Positions 1-7,925 of a stretch of 64,000 nt of DNA are shown here, piece by piece (position 1 is the first letter of the stretch; every line of letters starts with the position of its first letter). Origin of the DNA: Planococcus chinensis (GTDB lineage: Bacteria; Bacillota; Bacilli; Bacillales_A; Planococcaceae). Location of the stretch: positions 62,001 through 126,000 of the forward strand of contig NZ_JABWTK010000005.1 in assembly GCF_020071995.1 (NCBI RefSeq), read 5' to 3'. A program made the translations under genes and the position numbers. The notes beneath the pieces are model-generated. The model searched no databases. It was not told the origin of the DNA and worked only from the letters and a program-made list of their open reading frames with translations.

Positions 1-1
1 A

Positions 2-661
2 ACGAAGAAATACGCTTTGATTTTGGAACCTGCCCAAAATGGCCATTTGGTCAGCGAGCGAAAAGGCGGCGGCAAGTATTTTCTGAAAGTGCATGGCAAA
101 TCGGCACATGCCGGCATCGAGCCGGAAAACGGCATCAGCGCAATTGAAGAGCTGGCACGAAAAATCCTGAAACTGCATGCGTTGACCGATTGGGAAAAAG
201 GCATCAATGTCAATGTCGGTTTGATCAGCGGCGGCACCTCCGTCAATACGATTGCACCGTTTGCGGAAGCGGCAATTGATGTGCGAATTGAAACATGGGA
301 AGACGGCGACGCAGTGGATTCGGCAATCAAGGAAATCTGCAGCTATTCGGAAATTCCCGGAACCCGGCTGGAACTGACCGGCAATATCACGCGCCCAGCA
401 TGGAATTTAACAGCAGAAGCGGAAGCGCTGATTGCCATTATCACAGAAGAAGGACAGAAAATCGGGCTCGAGCTGTCGCATGAAAAGAGCGGCGGCGGAT
501 CGGATGCCAATCTGACCAGTTTCGCCGGGATTCCGTCAATCGACGGGCTTGGCCCAGTCGGAGCGGATGCCCACCAGGAATCGGAGTACTTGTATATTCC
601 TTCGCTGACAGAACGGACACTGCTCCTCGCCAATGTCATCGAAAGGCTGAGCAGTAAATAA
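2..661 (+). CDS. M20 family metallopeptidase, 3' part
   Basis: The open frame is already running at the left edge, so the N-terminal metal-binding half lies outside the window. The visible 219 residues begin KKYALILEPAQNG. They include the dimerisation-domain motif GKSAHAG, a GGGSDAN segment and a late DAHQ motif whose His is the usual last zinc ligand of the glutamate carboxypeptidase (CPG2) type of M20 enzymes. Family members cleave C-terminal glutamate or similar amide bonds in the cytoplasm. The gene ends 86 bp before murR. A role in trimming cell-wall-derived peptides is plausible from context but is only an inference. The TTG at 17 is internal, not the start. Confidence 0.85.
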   Translation, partial: TKKYALILEPAQNGHLVSERKGGGKYFLKVHGKSAHAGIEPENGISAIEELARKILKLHALTDWEKGINVNVGLISGGTSVNTIAPFAEAAIDVRIETWEDGDAVDSAIKEICSYSEIPGTRLELTGNITRPAWNLTAEAEALIAIITEEGQKIGLELSHEKSGGGSDANLTSFAGIPSIDGLGPVGADAHQESEYLYIPSLTERTLLLANVIERLSSK

Positions 662-669
662 GTTCTTGA

Positions 670-696
670 TTGCGGGAAAAAACATTCTCCTATAAT
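670..696 (+). promoter_or_regulatory. Candidate promoter of murR
   Basis: A perfect TATAAT at 691-696 has only a weak upstream hexamer (TTGCGG at 670, 15-bp spacer). It lies 52 bp before murR in the gap after the peptidase gene. The -10 is convincing; the -35 is not. Confidence 0.45.
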
Positions 697-747
697 ATTC
701 AATAAAAGCGGCAGACATTTTAACAACAAGTAGTTGGGAGATATGCA

Positions 748-1596
748 ATGAAATCGTTACTTACAAAAATTGAACTCGACCTGGAGCAATTGTCGGCAGC
801 GGAACGGCGCATCGGCGAATACATCATCCAGCAGCCGGATGCCATTCCGCATATGACCACGAAAGAACTGTCGGAAAAAGCGGGTGTCAGCGAAGCGACC
901 ATCATCCGCTTCTGCAAATCGATCGGCATGGGAAGCTTCAAATCCTTCAAATTGGCGCTTATGAAAGACCTGACCCTGACAGATACAAATCTGACGGACT
1001 TTTCGGTGCTTCAGCAGAAAGATTCCCCTTATGATTTATTCCATAAAGTAATCCACGTCAACAAGTCGGCCATTGAATCCTGCGCAGATTCGATGGACCG
1101 GAAAGAATTGGTGAAAGCAGTCGAAGCGATAAAAGATGCAAAAAAAATCGTCTTTTTCGGCGTCGGCGGTTCTTCGACGGCGGCTGTGGATGCCCAGTAC
1201 AAATTCATGCGGCTAGGCTACCAGTCCATCACTTCGCTGGATTTCCATTACATGCTGTCATTGATTCCGCATCTGACGGAAAACGATGTATTTGTCGCAA
1301 TCAGCATGTCGGGGCGGACAAAGGATGTGCTGGAGTTGTCGCGTTTTGCGAAAAAAAGAGGCGCACAAGTGATTGCTATAACAAACTTGAACAAATCGCC
1401 GCTTTATAAAGAAGCGGACATCCGGCTGTGCACCCCAAACGTCGAACAGGATTTCCGGAGCGGCAGCATCGCTTCCCGGATGACCCAGCTCACCGTAATC
1501 GACACCCTTTATATGAGCGTTTTCCACCACCTAGGCGAAAAAGTGCTGCAGCAGTACTACGACGCCCGCAGTGAGATGGAGAGTTTGAGAAGGTAA
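748..1596 (+). CDS. murR: RpiR/MurR-family transcriptional regulator
   Basis: A 282-residue regulator with an N-terminal RpiR-type helix-turn-helix (about residues 1-77, including TKELSEKAGVSEATIIRFCK) and a C-terminal SIS sugar-phosphate-binding domain (about 105-245, including FFGVGGSSTAA and ISMSGRTKDV). Its length and its place directly before murQ and murP match MurR of the Bacillus subtilis MurNAc cluster, where it represses MurNAc catabolic genes and senses MurNAc-6-phosphate. The start follows a GGGAG ribosome site. The terminator after the gene has been split by a composite repeat element (1607-2020), so murR and murQ are now about 550 bp apart and murQ has its own promoter. Confidence 0.88.
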   Translation: MKSLLTKIELDLEQLSAAERRIGEYIIQQPDAIPHMTTKELSEKAGVSEATIIRFCKSIGMGSFKSFKLALMKDLTLTDTNLTDFSVLQQKDSPYDLFHKVIHVNKSAIESCADSMDRKELVKAVEAIKDAKKIVFFGVGGSSTAAVDAQYKFMRLGYQSITSLDFHYMLSLIPHLTENDVFVAISMSGRTKDVLELSRFAKKRGAQVIAITNLNKSPLYKEADIRLCTPNVEQDFRSGSIASRMTQLTVIDTLYMSVFHHLGEKVLQQYYDARSEMESLRR

Positions 1597-1597
1597 A

Positions 1598-1606
1598 GAG
1601 AGCTGA
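1598..1606 (+). repeat. Left direct repeat flanking composite element, locus 1
   Basis: GAGAGCTGA occurs here just after the murR stop codon and again at 2021-2029, where it forms the left arm of an intact terminator hairpin. The two copies bracket the composite element exactly. Confidence 0.7.
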
Positions 1607-2020
1607 ATTAACAGACAAAAGGACATCCCGGATCCTCCGTTTCAGCCGGACGCGTTCCGCGGGCTCGCACCGAACTAACTCGGAACTGACGTCCCGAGTG
1701 GATTTCGGCACTTCGCTATCCCGCAGGAGTCGCCGGCTTTCACTCCGGATCCCTAACATGATGGCTTTTAAGAGGTGTCGCTTTTCCTCATAAAGATGTT
1801 TGTTTAAACTAAAAATTGGATTCAATTCACATTCACTCATGAATCAAAGAGAAGCTCCAACCGGTTCGGCCACGAAGACTCCTGTGGGACAGCGAAAGCT
1901 GAAGACCCCGCAGGTGCGAAGCGGCGAGGAGGCTGAAGCTGAGCCCACGGAAAGCGAAGTGGCCGGTCCGGTTGGTTCTATGCATCGCTATGCATCTCAT
2001 CTAGGCTTTGTCTATAGTTT
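1607..2020 (+). mobile_element. Composite non-coding element, copy 1 (MITE-like)
   Basis: A 414-bp segment with no convincing gene. It contains module A on the minus strand (1627-1753), a conserved linker, and module B on the plus strand (1857-1975). Both modules share the core GACTCCTGYGGGAYAGCGAA and can fold into branched hairpins. The ends are imperfect inverted repeats: AGACAAAAG near the left edge and CTTTGTCTATAG at the right. Related copies lie at 25431-25864 (inverted) and 54003-54452. This copy lacks about 35 bp next to its left end that the others have. It lies between the murR stop and its terminator, flanked by the direct repeat GAGAGCTGA. Confidence 0.72.
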
Positions 2021-2021
2021 G

Positions 2022-2050
2022 AGAGCTGAGAAATCAGCTCTTTTTTATTT
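2022..2050 (+). terminator. Rho-independent terminator of murR
   Basis: The 8-bp stem AGAGCTGA/TCAGCTCT has a GAAA loop and is followed by a T-rich tract. Its left arm is repeated at 1598-1606 on the other side of the composite element. Confidence 0.85.
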
Positions 2051-2056
2051 TTCTTC

Positions 2057-2073
2057 ATGAAATTAAAATTCAT
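2057..2073. promoter_or_regulatory. Candidate operator upstream of murQ
   Basis: The imperfect palindrome ATGAA-N7-TTCAT lies 18 bp upstream of the murQ -35 box. Its half-site ATGAAATT recurs at 2096, within the promoter. MurR is the obvious candidate to bind, but no consensus is matched here, so the assignment is an inference. Confidence 0.3.
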
Positions 2074-2090
2074 AATTTAGATAATTTATA

Positions 2091-2118
2091 TTGACATGAA
2101 ATTTCTTAAGGGTACAAT
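2091..2118 (+). promoter_or_regulatory. Sigma-A promoter of murQ-murP
   Basis: A perfect TTGACA at 2091-2096, a 16-bp spacer and TACAAT at 2113-2118, about 35 bp upstream of the chosen murQ start. Confidence 0.85.
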
Positions 2119-2152
2119 AAAGTCAAGAAATAACCAAATAAAGGATGAGCCG

Positions 2153-3037
2153 ATGTTAGAGAATTTGTCTACAGAGAAAAGAAATGACGATACGATGAAG
2201 CTGGATGAAATGTCGACGCTGGAAATCCTTGAAACGATGAACCGGGAAGACCAGACGGTTCCAGGTGCGATTGCCAAGGAAATGGACCGCATTGAACAAG
2301 CGGTGCAAGCAGTGATCAAATCGTTCCAGGCTGGCGGCCGGCTGATTTATGTAGGGGCAGGCACAAGCGGGCGTCTTGGTATTTTGGATGCAGTGGAGTG
2401 TGTACCGACTTTTGGCGTCTCACCGGATGTGGTACAAGGTTTCTTGGCTGGTGGAATGGAAGCGTTCACAATGGCTCAAGAAGGTGTGGAAGACAACCCG
2501 GCTCTTGCCAAAGAAGAATTGAAGAAAATTTCCTTAACAGAAAAAGACACGGTGATCGGCATTGCAGCAAGCGGCAGAACGCCTTATGTAATAGGGGCGC
2601 TCGAGTATGCAAGTGAAGTGGGCGCGAAAACGGTAGCCATTTCCTGCAATACGGAATCGGAAATCAGCCGGTATGCGCAAATTGCGATTGAAATCGAGAC
2701 AGGTCCGGAAGTCTTGACCGGTTCTACACGTTTAAAAGCGGGAACGGCCCAAAAGCTCGTATTGAACATGATTTCAACGGCTTCGATGATCGGCGTCGGC
2801 AAAGCTTACGGAAATTTGATGGTGGATGTGCAGGCGACCAACAAAAAACTGATTGAGCGTTCGAAGCGTATTATCATGGACGCTACGCAAGTGGATTATG
2901 AAACAGCGGAGCGTTTTTACGAAAAAGCCGATCGCCATGTCAAAGCGGCCATCGTCATGATTTTATTGGATTGTTCAAAAGAAGAAGCAGCGAAAAAGCT
3001 GGAAACAGCCGGCGGTTTTGTAAGAAAAGCTTTATAA
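2153..3037 (+). CDS. murQ: N-acetylmuramic acid 6-phosphate etherase
   Basis: MurQ cleaves the D-lactyl ether of MurNAc-6-phosphate to give GlcNAc-6-phosphate and lactate in the cytoplasm. The 294-residue protein carries the SIS fold with the family signature around YVGAGTSGRLGILDAVE and later IAASGRTPYVIGAL, then the C-terminal helical part. The frame stays open further upstream, but the ATG at 2153 follows the ribosome site AAGGATG and lies downstream of the promoter -10 box, so upstream starts are unlikely. murP follows 25 bp later. Product GlcNAc-6-phosphate feeds NagA and NagB, encoded about 11 kb downstream. Confidence 0.95.
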   Translation: MLENLSTEKRNDDTMKLDEMSTLEILETMNREDQTVPGAIAKEMDRIEQAVQAVIKSFQAGGRLIYVGAGTSGRLGILDAVECVPTFGVSPDVVQGFLAGGMEAFTMAQEGVEDNPALAKEELKKISLTEKDTVIGIAASGRTPYVIGALEYASEVGAKTVAISCNTESEISRYAQIAIEIETGPEVLTGSTRLKAGTAQKLVLNMISTASMIGVGKAYGNLMVDVQATNKKLIERSKRIIMDATQVDYETAERFYEKADRHVKAAIVMILLDCSKEEAAKKLETAGGFVRKAL

Positions 3038-3062
3038 CACACTGGGAGAGCGGGGGGACAGT

Positions 3063-4442
3063 ATGAAAAAAGAACAAAAAATGGCACAGGATATTCTCGG
3101 AAATGTCGGGGGAAAAGAGAATATCCAGCGGGTCGCACACTGCATGACGCGGTTGCGCTTGTCGCTGAAAGATGACAGCAAAGCAAATATCAATGACTTG
3201 AAACGAATTGACGGCGTGATGGGCGTCGTTGAAGACGATACACTTCAAATTGTGGTAGGTCCGGGAACGGTCAATAAAGTAGCTGCTGAAATGAGCAATG
3301 AAACAGGGCTTGCAATTGGGGAAGAAGCAGCTGTCAACGAAGGGGATATGGATTTCAGCGAAAAAGCACAGCTGGACCGTGAAAAGATGAAGCAAAAAAA
3401 CAAAACACCGTTCAAGATGTTTTTGCGCAGAGTCGGCAATATCTTCATTCCGCTGATTCCTGGTTTGATTGCTTCGGGAATCATCAACGGCGCAGCGAAC
3501 TTTGCTAAAAACGCCGGAGTGGATGAAACGGCAACGTATATGCAGATTTTATTGCTGCTGGGAAGCACAGTCTTTACATACTTGGCTATTTTAGTCGGTT
3601 GGAACACAGCGAAAGAATTTGGCGGAACGCCGGTGCTCGGTGCGATTGCCGGGGGTATTTTGTTCAATCCGTTATTGGCGGATATCACGATTTACGGGGA
3701 GCCGCTCGTTGTCGGGCGCGGCGGATTGTTTGGAGTCATATTGGCTGCTTGGCTGATGACGTTTGTTGAAAAGAAAGTGCGTTCTGTCATGCACAGTTCG
3801 ATTGATATTCTTTTTACACCATTAATTACGGTTCTTGTAGTTGGATTTATTTCTTTATATGCAATTGTTCCAGTTGCCGGTGTATTGAGCGACATCATCA
3901 CATCCGGTTTGATTTCAGCGCTTGATGTCGGCGGAGTGGTTGCCGGCGGCGTATTGGCCGCATTCTTCCTGCCGCTTGTTATGCTTGGGCTTCACCACGG
4001 ATTGACGCCGATCCACGTGGAATTGATGAACACATTCGGCAGCACCGCGTTATTGCCGATTTTGGCAATGGCAGGTGCTGGACAAGTCGGTGGTACAATT
4101 GCCATTTACGTGAAAACGAAAAACCAGCGTTTGCGCAATATCATTAAAGGCGCATTGCCGGTTGGGATTCTTGGAATCGGAGAGCCTTTATTGTACGGTG
4201 TAACTTTGCCGCTTGGCCGTCCGTTTATCACGGCTTGTATGGGAGCAGCATTCGGCGGCGCCTTCCAGGCCGTCATGCACACTGCGGCACAAGGCATCGG
4301 CGTATCCGGCATCTCCTTGATTCCGTTGATCGCTGACAGCAAATACATCTGGTACTTCGTAGGGCTCGTTGTATCGTACGTCTTTGGATTTATCTTCACT
4401 TATTTGTTCGGATTTAAAGAGAGAATGGCAGAAGGAATCTAG
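3063..4442 (+). CDS. murP: PTS N-acetylmuramic acid transporter subunit EIIBC
   Basis: A 459-residue EIIB-EIIC fusion that imports and phosphorylates MurNAc. The N-terminal EIIB domain (about 1-85) has the phosphocysteine C27 in HCMTRLRLS. The EIIC domain (about 110-455) has around ten hydrophobic segments and the conserved motif GIGEPLLYGV. No EIIA domain is present, as in known MurP proteins, so phosphate must come from another EIIA. The EIIA of NagP, encoded nearby, is one candidate. The TAG stop (4440-4442) lies inside the first bases of a hairpin repeat, so the C-terminus may have been set by repeat insertion. Confidence 0.93.
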   Translation: MKKEQKMAQDILGNVGGKENIQRVAHCMTRLRLSLKDDSKANINDLKRIDGVMGVVEDDTLQIVVGPGTVNKVAAEMSNETGLAIGEEAAVNEGDMDFSEKAQLDREKMKQKNKTPFKMFLRRVGNIFIPLIPGLIASGIINGAANFAKNAGVDETATYMQILLLLGSTVFTYLAILVGWNTAKEFGGTPVLGAIAGGILFNPLLADITIYGEPLVVGRGGLFGVILAAWLMTFVEKKVRSVMHSSIDILFTPLITVLVVGFISLYAIVPVAGVLSDIITSGLISALDVGGVVAGGVLAAFFLPLVMLGLHHGLTPIHVELMNTFGSTALLPILAMAGAGQVGGTIAIYVKTKNQRLRNIIKGALPVGILGIGEPLLYGVTLPLGRPFITACMGAAFGGAFQAVMHTAAQGIGVSGISLIPLIADSKYIWYFVGLVVSYVFGFIFTYLFGFKERMAEGI

Positions 4443-4563
4443 AAAAGCGGAAAGAGCCGTTCAGCTTCGACTGGCATAAGACCGATTGGTGAAGCGGCAT
4501 GTTTTCAGCCGCACAGCCAAGTGGGCTTATGACCCGAGAAGCTGGCTCTTGCAGCTGGACACT
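4439..4563 (+). repeat. Stem-loop intergenic repeat, unit 1
   Basis: The unit begins CTAGAAAAGCGG and ends AGCTGGACACTAG. Outer arms AAGAGCC and GGCTCTT pair, inner arms CATAAG and CTTATG pair, and GCGGC/GCCGC forms a central hairpin. Its first bases overlap the murP stop codon. Confidence 0.75.
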
Positions 4564-4685
4564 AGAAAAGCGCAGGCGGCCATTTAGCCCCGACAAGCGC
4601 TGGAGGGTTTGGCAGGAATGGCGTACTTGGCCATTCAGGACAAAACCGAAGCGACCTCGAGGGGCTGGCCGCCGGAGCTGGACAT
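4563..4685 (+). repeat. Stem-loop intergenic repeat, unit 2 (variant core)
   Basis: It has the same ends (TAGAAAAGCG, then GAGCTGGACA) and outer stem GGCGGCC/GGCCGCC, but the internal sequence differs from units 1 and 3. Confidence 0.7.
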
Positions 4686-4811
4686 TAGAAAAGCGGAACC
4701 GCCTGTATCAGCTCCGACAGGCATAAGACTGATTGGTGAAGCGGCATGTTTTCAGCCGCATAGCCAAGCGGGCTTATGACCCCGAGGAGCTAGGCGGTGC
4801 AGCTGGACACT
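4685..4811 (+). repeat. Stem-loop intergenic repeat, unit 3
   Basis: Nearly the same core as unit 1, with the GCGGCATGTTTTCAGCCGC hairpin. The outer stem ACCGCCT/AGGCGGT differs in sequence but is conserved as pairing, which suggests that structure is maintained. Confidence 0.75.
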
Positions 4812-4838
4812 AGAAAAGCGCAGGCGGCCCTTCATAAA
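4811..4838 (+). repeat. Stem-loop intergenic repeat, truncated unit 4
   Basis: Only the leading TAGAAAAGCGCAGGCGGCC is present before the similarity ends. Confidence 0.55.
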
Positions 4839-4931
4839 ACACACCAAGAAAAGCATAAGAGCAGCTCTTTGCTGCTTTCACAAAGCGTAAGGGAATACTT
4901 TTGCTCCTCATCGCTTCGCTAGCTTCGTCGC

Positions 4932-4978
4932 AAAGGAGTCGCCCCAAATTGCTTTTGGGGCGACTCCTTTTTTAATTT
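4932..4978 (+). terminator. Strong terminator between murP and mupG
   Basis: The 14-bp perfect stem AAAGGAGTCGCCCC/GGGGCGACTCCTTT is followed by a T tract. It ends 20 bp before mupG, so mupG and later genes need either read-through or their own promoter. Confidence 0.9.
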
Positions 4979-4997
4979 ATCCAAAAGGAGAGATCAC

Positions 4998-6065
4998 ATG
5001 CGCGGAATATCAGTTTATTTAGGAGAAGGCTCGCCGAAAGACCTTGAGCCTTATATTCAAAACATTCGAAAGCTTGGTTTCAACTCGATTTTCACTTCGC
5101 TGCACATTCCGGAAGAAGATCCATCGGTTTACGAAGAACGGCTGCGGGAGTTAGGAGCACTGGCGCTGGCCTACGAAATGGAATTAATGGCGGACATTTC
5201 GCCGAAATCGCTGGGCCACCTCGGGTTCACTTGGGACAATGCAGAGGGCTTAGTGGAGTGGGGCGTCACGGGGCTTCGGATCGACTATGGCGTTAATGAG
5301 GAAACTATTGCCGAGCTGTCGGGAAAAATGAAAATCGCATTGAATGCCAGTACGTTAACACAAGAAGGATTAGCCCGGTTAAAAGCAGCGGGTCTTCGGA
5401 CAGAAGCGGTTGAAGCCTGGCACAATTTCTATCCGCGGCCGGAAACCGGTTTGGACACGCAAGATTTTTATGAAGTGAACGAGTGGCTGAAAAGCAAAGG
5501 CTTGACGGTCATGGCCTTTATCCCGGGAGACGGCAAGCGCCGGGGACCTTTATTCGATGGCTTGCCCACTTTGGAAGAGCATCGCAGCATTTCACCATTT
5601 GCAGCATACATGGCATTTGAGAAGAGCGGGCTGGTAGATAAAATATTGGTGGGAGACATCACTTTAAGCGAGGAAAGCTTGATGCAATTCGCCGCTTACG
5701 ATCAAGGCGTAATCCAGCTGCACGCGGAGAGCCTGACAGAAAATCAGGACTTGATGGAAACGGCCGGTACCGTTCAGACCAACCGCCTGGATGCTGCAAG
5801 AGACTGCGTGCGTTCAATGGAGTCCCGGGAATACGGCTTGTTCGGCACACGGCGGCTGGCACCGGAACATACCGCTGAAAGGCCAACCGGCAGCATTACA
5901 ATCGACAACGAACGCTACGGCCGCTACCAGGGCGAAATGCAAATCACGAAAAGAGCGTTGCCGGCAGATGAACGGGTCAATGTCATCGGCAGAGTTCTGC
6001 CAAAAGATTTGCCGTTGATCGAGCACATTAAATCTGGAGTGAAATTTCAGTTAATATGGGTATAA
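4998..6065 (+). CDS. mupG: 6-phospho-N-acetylmuramidase (DUF871)
   Basis: A 355-residue cytoplasmic protein of the DUF871 family. The founding member, MupG of Staphylococcus aureus, hydrolyses MurNAc-6-phosphate-GlcNAc after import by MurP. The sequence shows a TIM-barrel-like N-terminal part (about 1-235, beginning RGISVYLGEG and including NASTLTQ and WHNFYPRPETGL) and a smaller C-terminal domain (about 240-355). The start follows AAAAGGAG. It lies between murP and the exported hydrolases, so this genome can process both the phosphorylated disaccharide inside the cell and free sugars released outside. It is separated from murP by hairpin repeats and a terminator. Confidence 0.88.
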   Translation: MRGISVYLGEGSPKDLEPYIQNIRKLGFNSIFTSLHIPEEDPSVYEERLRELGALALAYEMELMADISPKSLGHLGFTWDNAEGLVEWGVTGLRIDYGVNEETIAELSGKMKIALNASTLTQEGLARLKAAGLRTEAVEAWHNFYPRPETGLDTQDFYEVNEWLKSKGLTVMAFIPGDGKRRGPLFDGLPTLEEHRSISPFAAYMAFEKSGLVDKILVGDITLSEESLMQFAAYDQGVIQLHAESLTENQDLMETAGTVQTNRLDAARDCVRSMESREYGLFGTRRLAPEHTAERPTGSITIDNERYGRYQGEMQITKRALPADERVNVIGRVLPKDLPLIEHIKSGVKFQLIWV

Positions 6066-6269
6066 AGAAGAATTTTAATTTCGAAATTTGTTCCTCCAAA
6101 AGGCGTACTTCTGTCCGTGAACCTAAGCAAATGTAAACGGAACGAAAAATGGAAAGCGAAAAATCCATTTAAAGACAGAGCTATTGGGGCATGGGCAATA
6201 AATGAATTGTCAGATAATATTGGACAATAGAGGTAAATAAATACAAAAAAGAATAATAGGAGGAAAGAA

Positions 6270-7907
6270 ATGAAAAAAAGAACGAAGTTCAAAGTGCTGT
6301 CGTCTGCCTTAGTCTGTTCGCTTGCTTTCACATCTGTTCTCGCTTCACCGGCAATGGCGGCTCCTGCGAATCAATGGAACCAGCCAGGGGCAATGTCGCC
6401 TGTACTCCACCCAGGTTCAGTGAAAGGGGCGGGGATGATACAGGAACCGCTGGATCGTTTTGATGCTGAAATTGAAAGCGCTTTAACAGCGAGGACGACG
6501 CCAGGGGCAGTCGCTTTTGTCGCCAGAAGCGGACATATCGTGAAGCACGATGCGTATGGCTATGCATCTCTGTACGCCGACGACCAGTTTACACCGGTGG
6601 CTAATCCGATTGAAATGAAAGAAGACACGATTTTCGACTTGGCTTCCATCAGCAAAATCTTTACGACGACTGCGGCGATGAAGCTGTACGAAGAAGGTTA
6701 TTTCAAGCTGGACGACCCGGTAGCTCTGCATCTTCCGCAATTTGCGGAGAATGGCAAAGAAGCGGTCACCATTCGCCAGCTCATGACGCATACTTCCGGG
6801 TTTATCGCCTGGGTGCCGCTTTATCAGCAAGGGGAGACGCGCGAAGACCGCATCGAGTACGCGCTGCGTTATCCGCTTGCCAATCAGCCGGGCACCAATT
6901 ACACATACAGCGATTTGAACTTGATCACGCTCGGGGCATTGATTGAGAAATACTCCGGCAAACGGCTTGATCAGTTTGTAAAAGAGGAAATCACGGACCC
7001 GATCGGCATGAAAGACACCATGTACAATCCGCCTGCGTCTTTGAAAAACCGCATCGCGGCGACAGAATACCAGCCGGCGCTTGGGCGCGGCATGGTGTGG
7101 GGCGAAGTCCACGATGAAAACGCCTGGTCTTTGGACGGCGTTGCCGGACATGCCGGTGTTTTCTCTACTGCATCGGATCTGGCAAAATTTGCCCATATGT
7201 TTTTGAACAATGGCAAATACGGCGGCAAACGGATTTTGGAACCGGAAACGGTCCGCTTGCTTGAAACCAACCAGATTCCGGAATTTCCGGGAGATGACCA
7301 CGGGCTTGGCTGGGAACTGAATCAGGGCTGGTACATGGACGCGTTAGCAGATCCGGCGGCATTCGGTCACACCGGCTACACGGGAACAAGCATCGTCATC
7401 AACCGGAAAAACAAAACGATTGCCATCTTGTTGACGAACCGCGTGCACCCATCGAGAAGTACGATTTCCACAAACGGCATCCGCCGGGCCTTTGCCAGAT
7501 CAGTCGCGGACGCCATTTCAGCTCCGGTGCCAAAACACCAGAAGGCTTGGTTCTCGGGCTACGGCGATAAATTAAACAACGAAATGCAGTTCGCTGTGCC
7601 GGTGGGGGCCAATTCCGTCTCCTTTGATACATGGCATCGCCTGGAAGCCAATTCGGATTTCGGTTTTATTGAAACGTCTTCGGACGGAGTGAACTGGACG
7701 GAAGCCACAGCTCCTCTTACGGGAGAAAGCGGTGAATGGGGACGGACTTCGATCGAATTGCCGGAAGGCACGAAGCACCTTCGCTTCCGTTACCAGACAG
7801 ATAGCTCTGTTAATGGTCGCGGCTGGTATGTCGGAAATATTGAGATAGACGGCAAACGAGTCCAGCCAAAAGCGGAAAACAACAACTGGACTGTACGCAG
7901 CAATTAA
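6270..7907 (+). CDS. amiE: Secreted serine hydrolase, AmiE-like N-acetylmuramyl-L-alanine amidase, with extra C-terminal domain
   Basis: The 545-residue exported protein has a signal peptide (about 1-31) and a class C beta-lactamase-type domain (about 60-410). The nucleophile motif SISK is at residues 126-129, followed by YSD and HTG motifs. Context between mupG and nagZ matches AmiE, which removes stem peptides from muropeptides. About 140 further residues (410-545) form a second domain rich in beta-strand and aromatic residues, including SFDTWHRLE and SSDGVNWTEA. This resembles the jelly-roll domain found after some secreted peptidases and is absent from the shorter Bacillus AmiE. Start follows AGGAGG. 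nagZ begins 18 bp later. Substrate is inferred from neighbours. Confidence 0.82.
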   Translation: MKKRTKFKVLSSALVCSLAFTSVLASPAMAAPANQWNQPGAMSPVLHPGSVKGAGMIQEPLDRFDAEIESALTARTTPGAVAFVARSGHIVKHDAYGYASLYADDQFTPVANPIEMKEDTIFDLASISKIFTTTAAMKLYEEGYFKLDDPVALHLPQFAENGKEAVTIRQLMTHTSGFIAWVPLYQQGETREDRIEYALRYPLANQPGTNYTYSDLNLITLGALIEKYSGKRLDQFVKEEITDPIGMKDTMYNPPASLKNRIAATEYQPALGRGMVWGEVHDENAWSLDGVAGHAGVFSTASDLAKFAHMFLNNGKYGGKRILEPETVRLLETNQIPEFPGDDHGLGWELNQGWYMDALADPAAFGHTGYTGTSIVINRKNKTIAILLTNRVHPSRSTISTNGIRRAFARSVADAISAPVPKHQKAWFSGYGDKLNNEMQFAVPVGANSVSFDTWHRLEANSDFGFIETSSDGVNWTEATAPLTGESGEWGRTSIELPEGTKHLRFRYQTDSSVNGRGWYVGNIEIDGKRVQPKAENNNWTVRSN

Positions 7908-7925
7908 GTTAGAGGGGGATGGAAT

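Noticed and set aside
1800-2060. An 86-codon open frame in the composite element, with similar frames at 25489-25924 and 53937-54602
   Set aside because: These frames only reflect the GC-rich repeat modules. They differ between copies, have no ribosome site and no family likeness.
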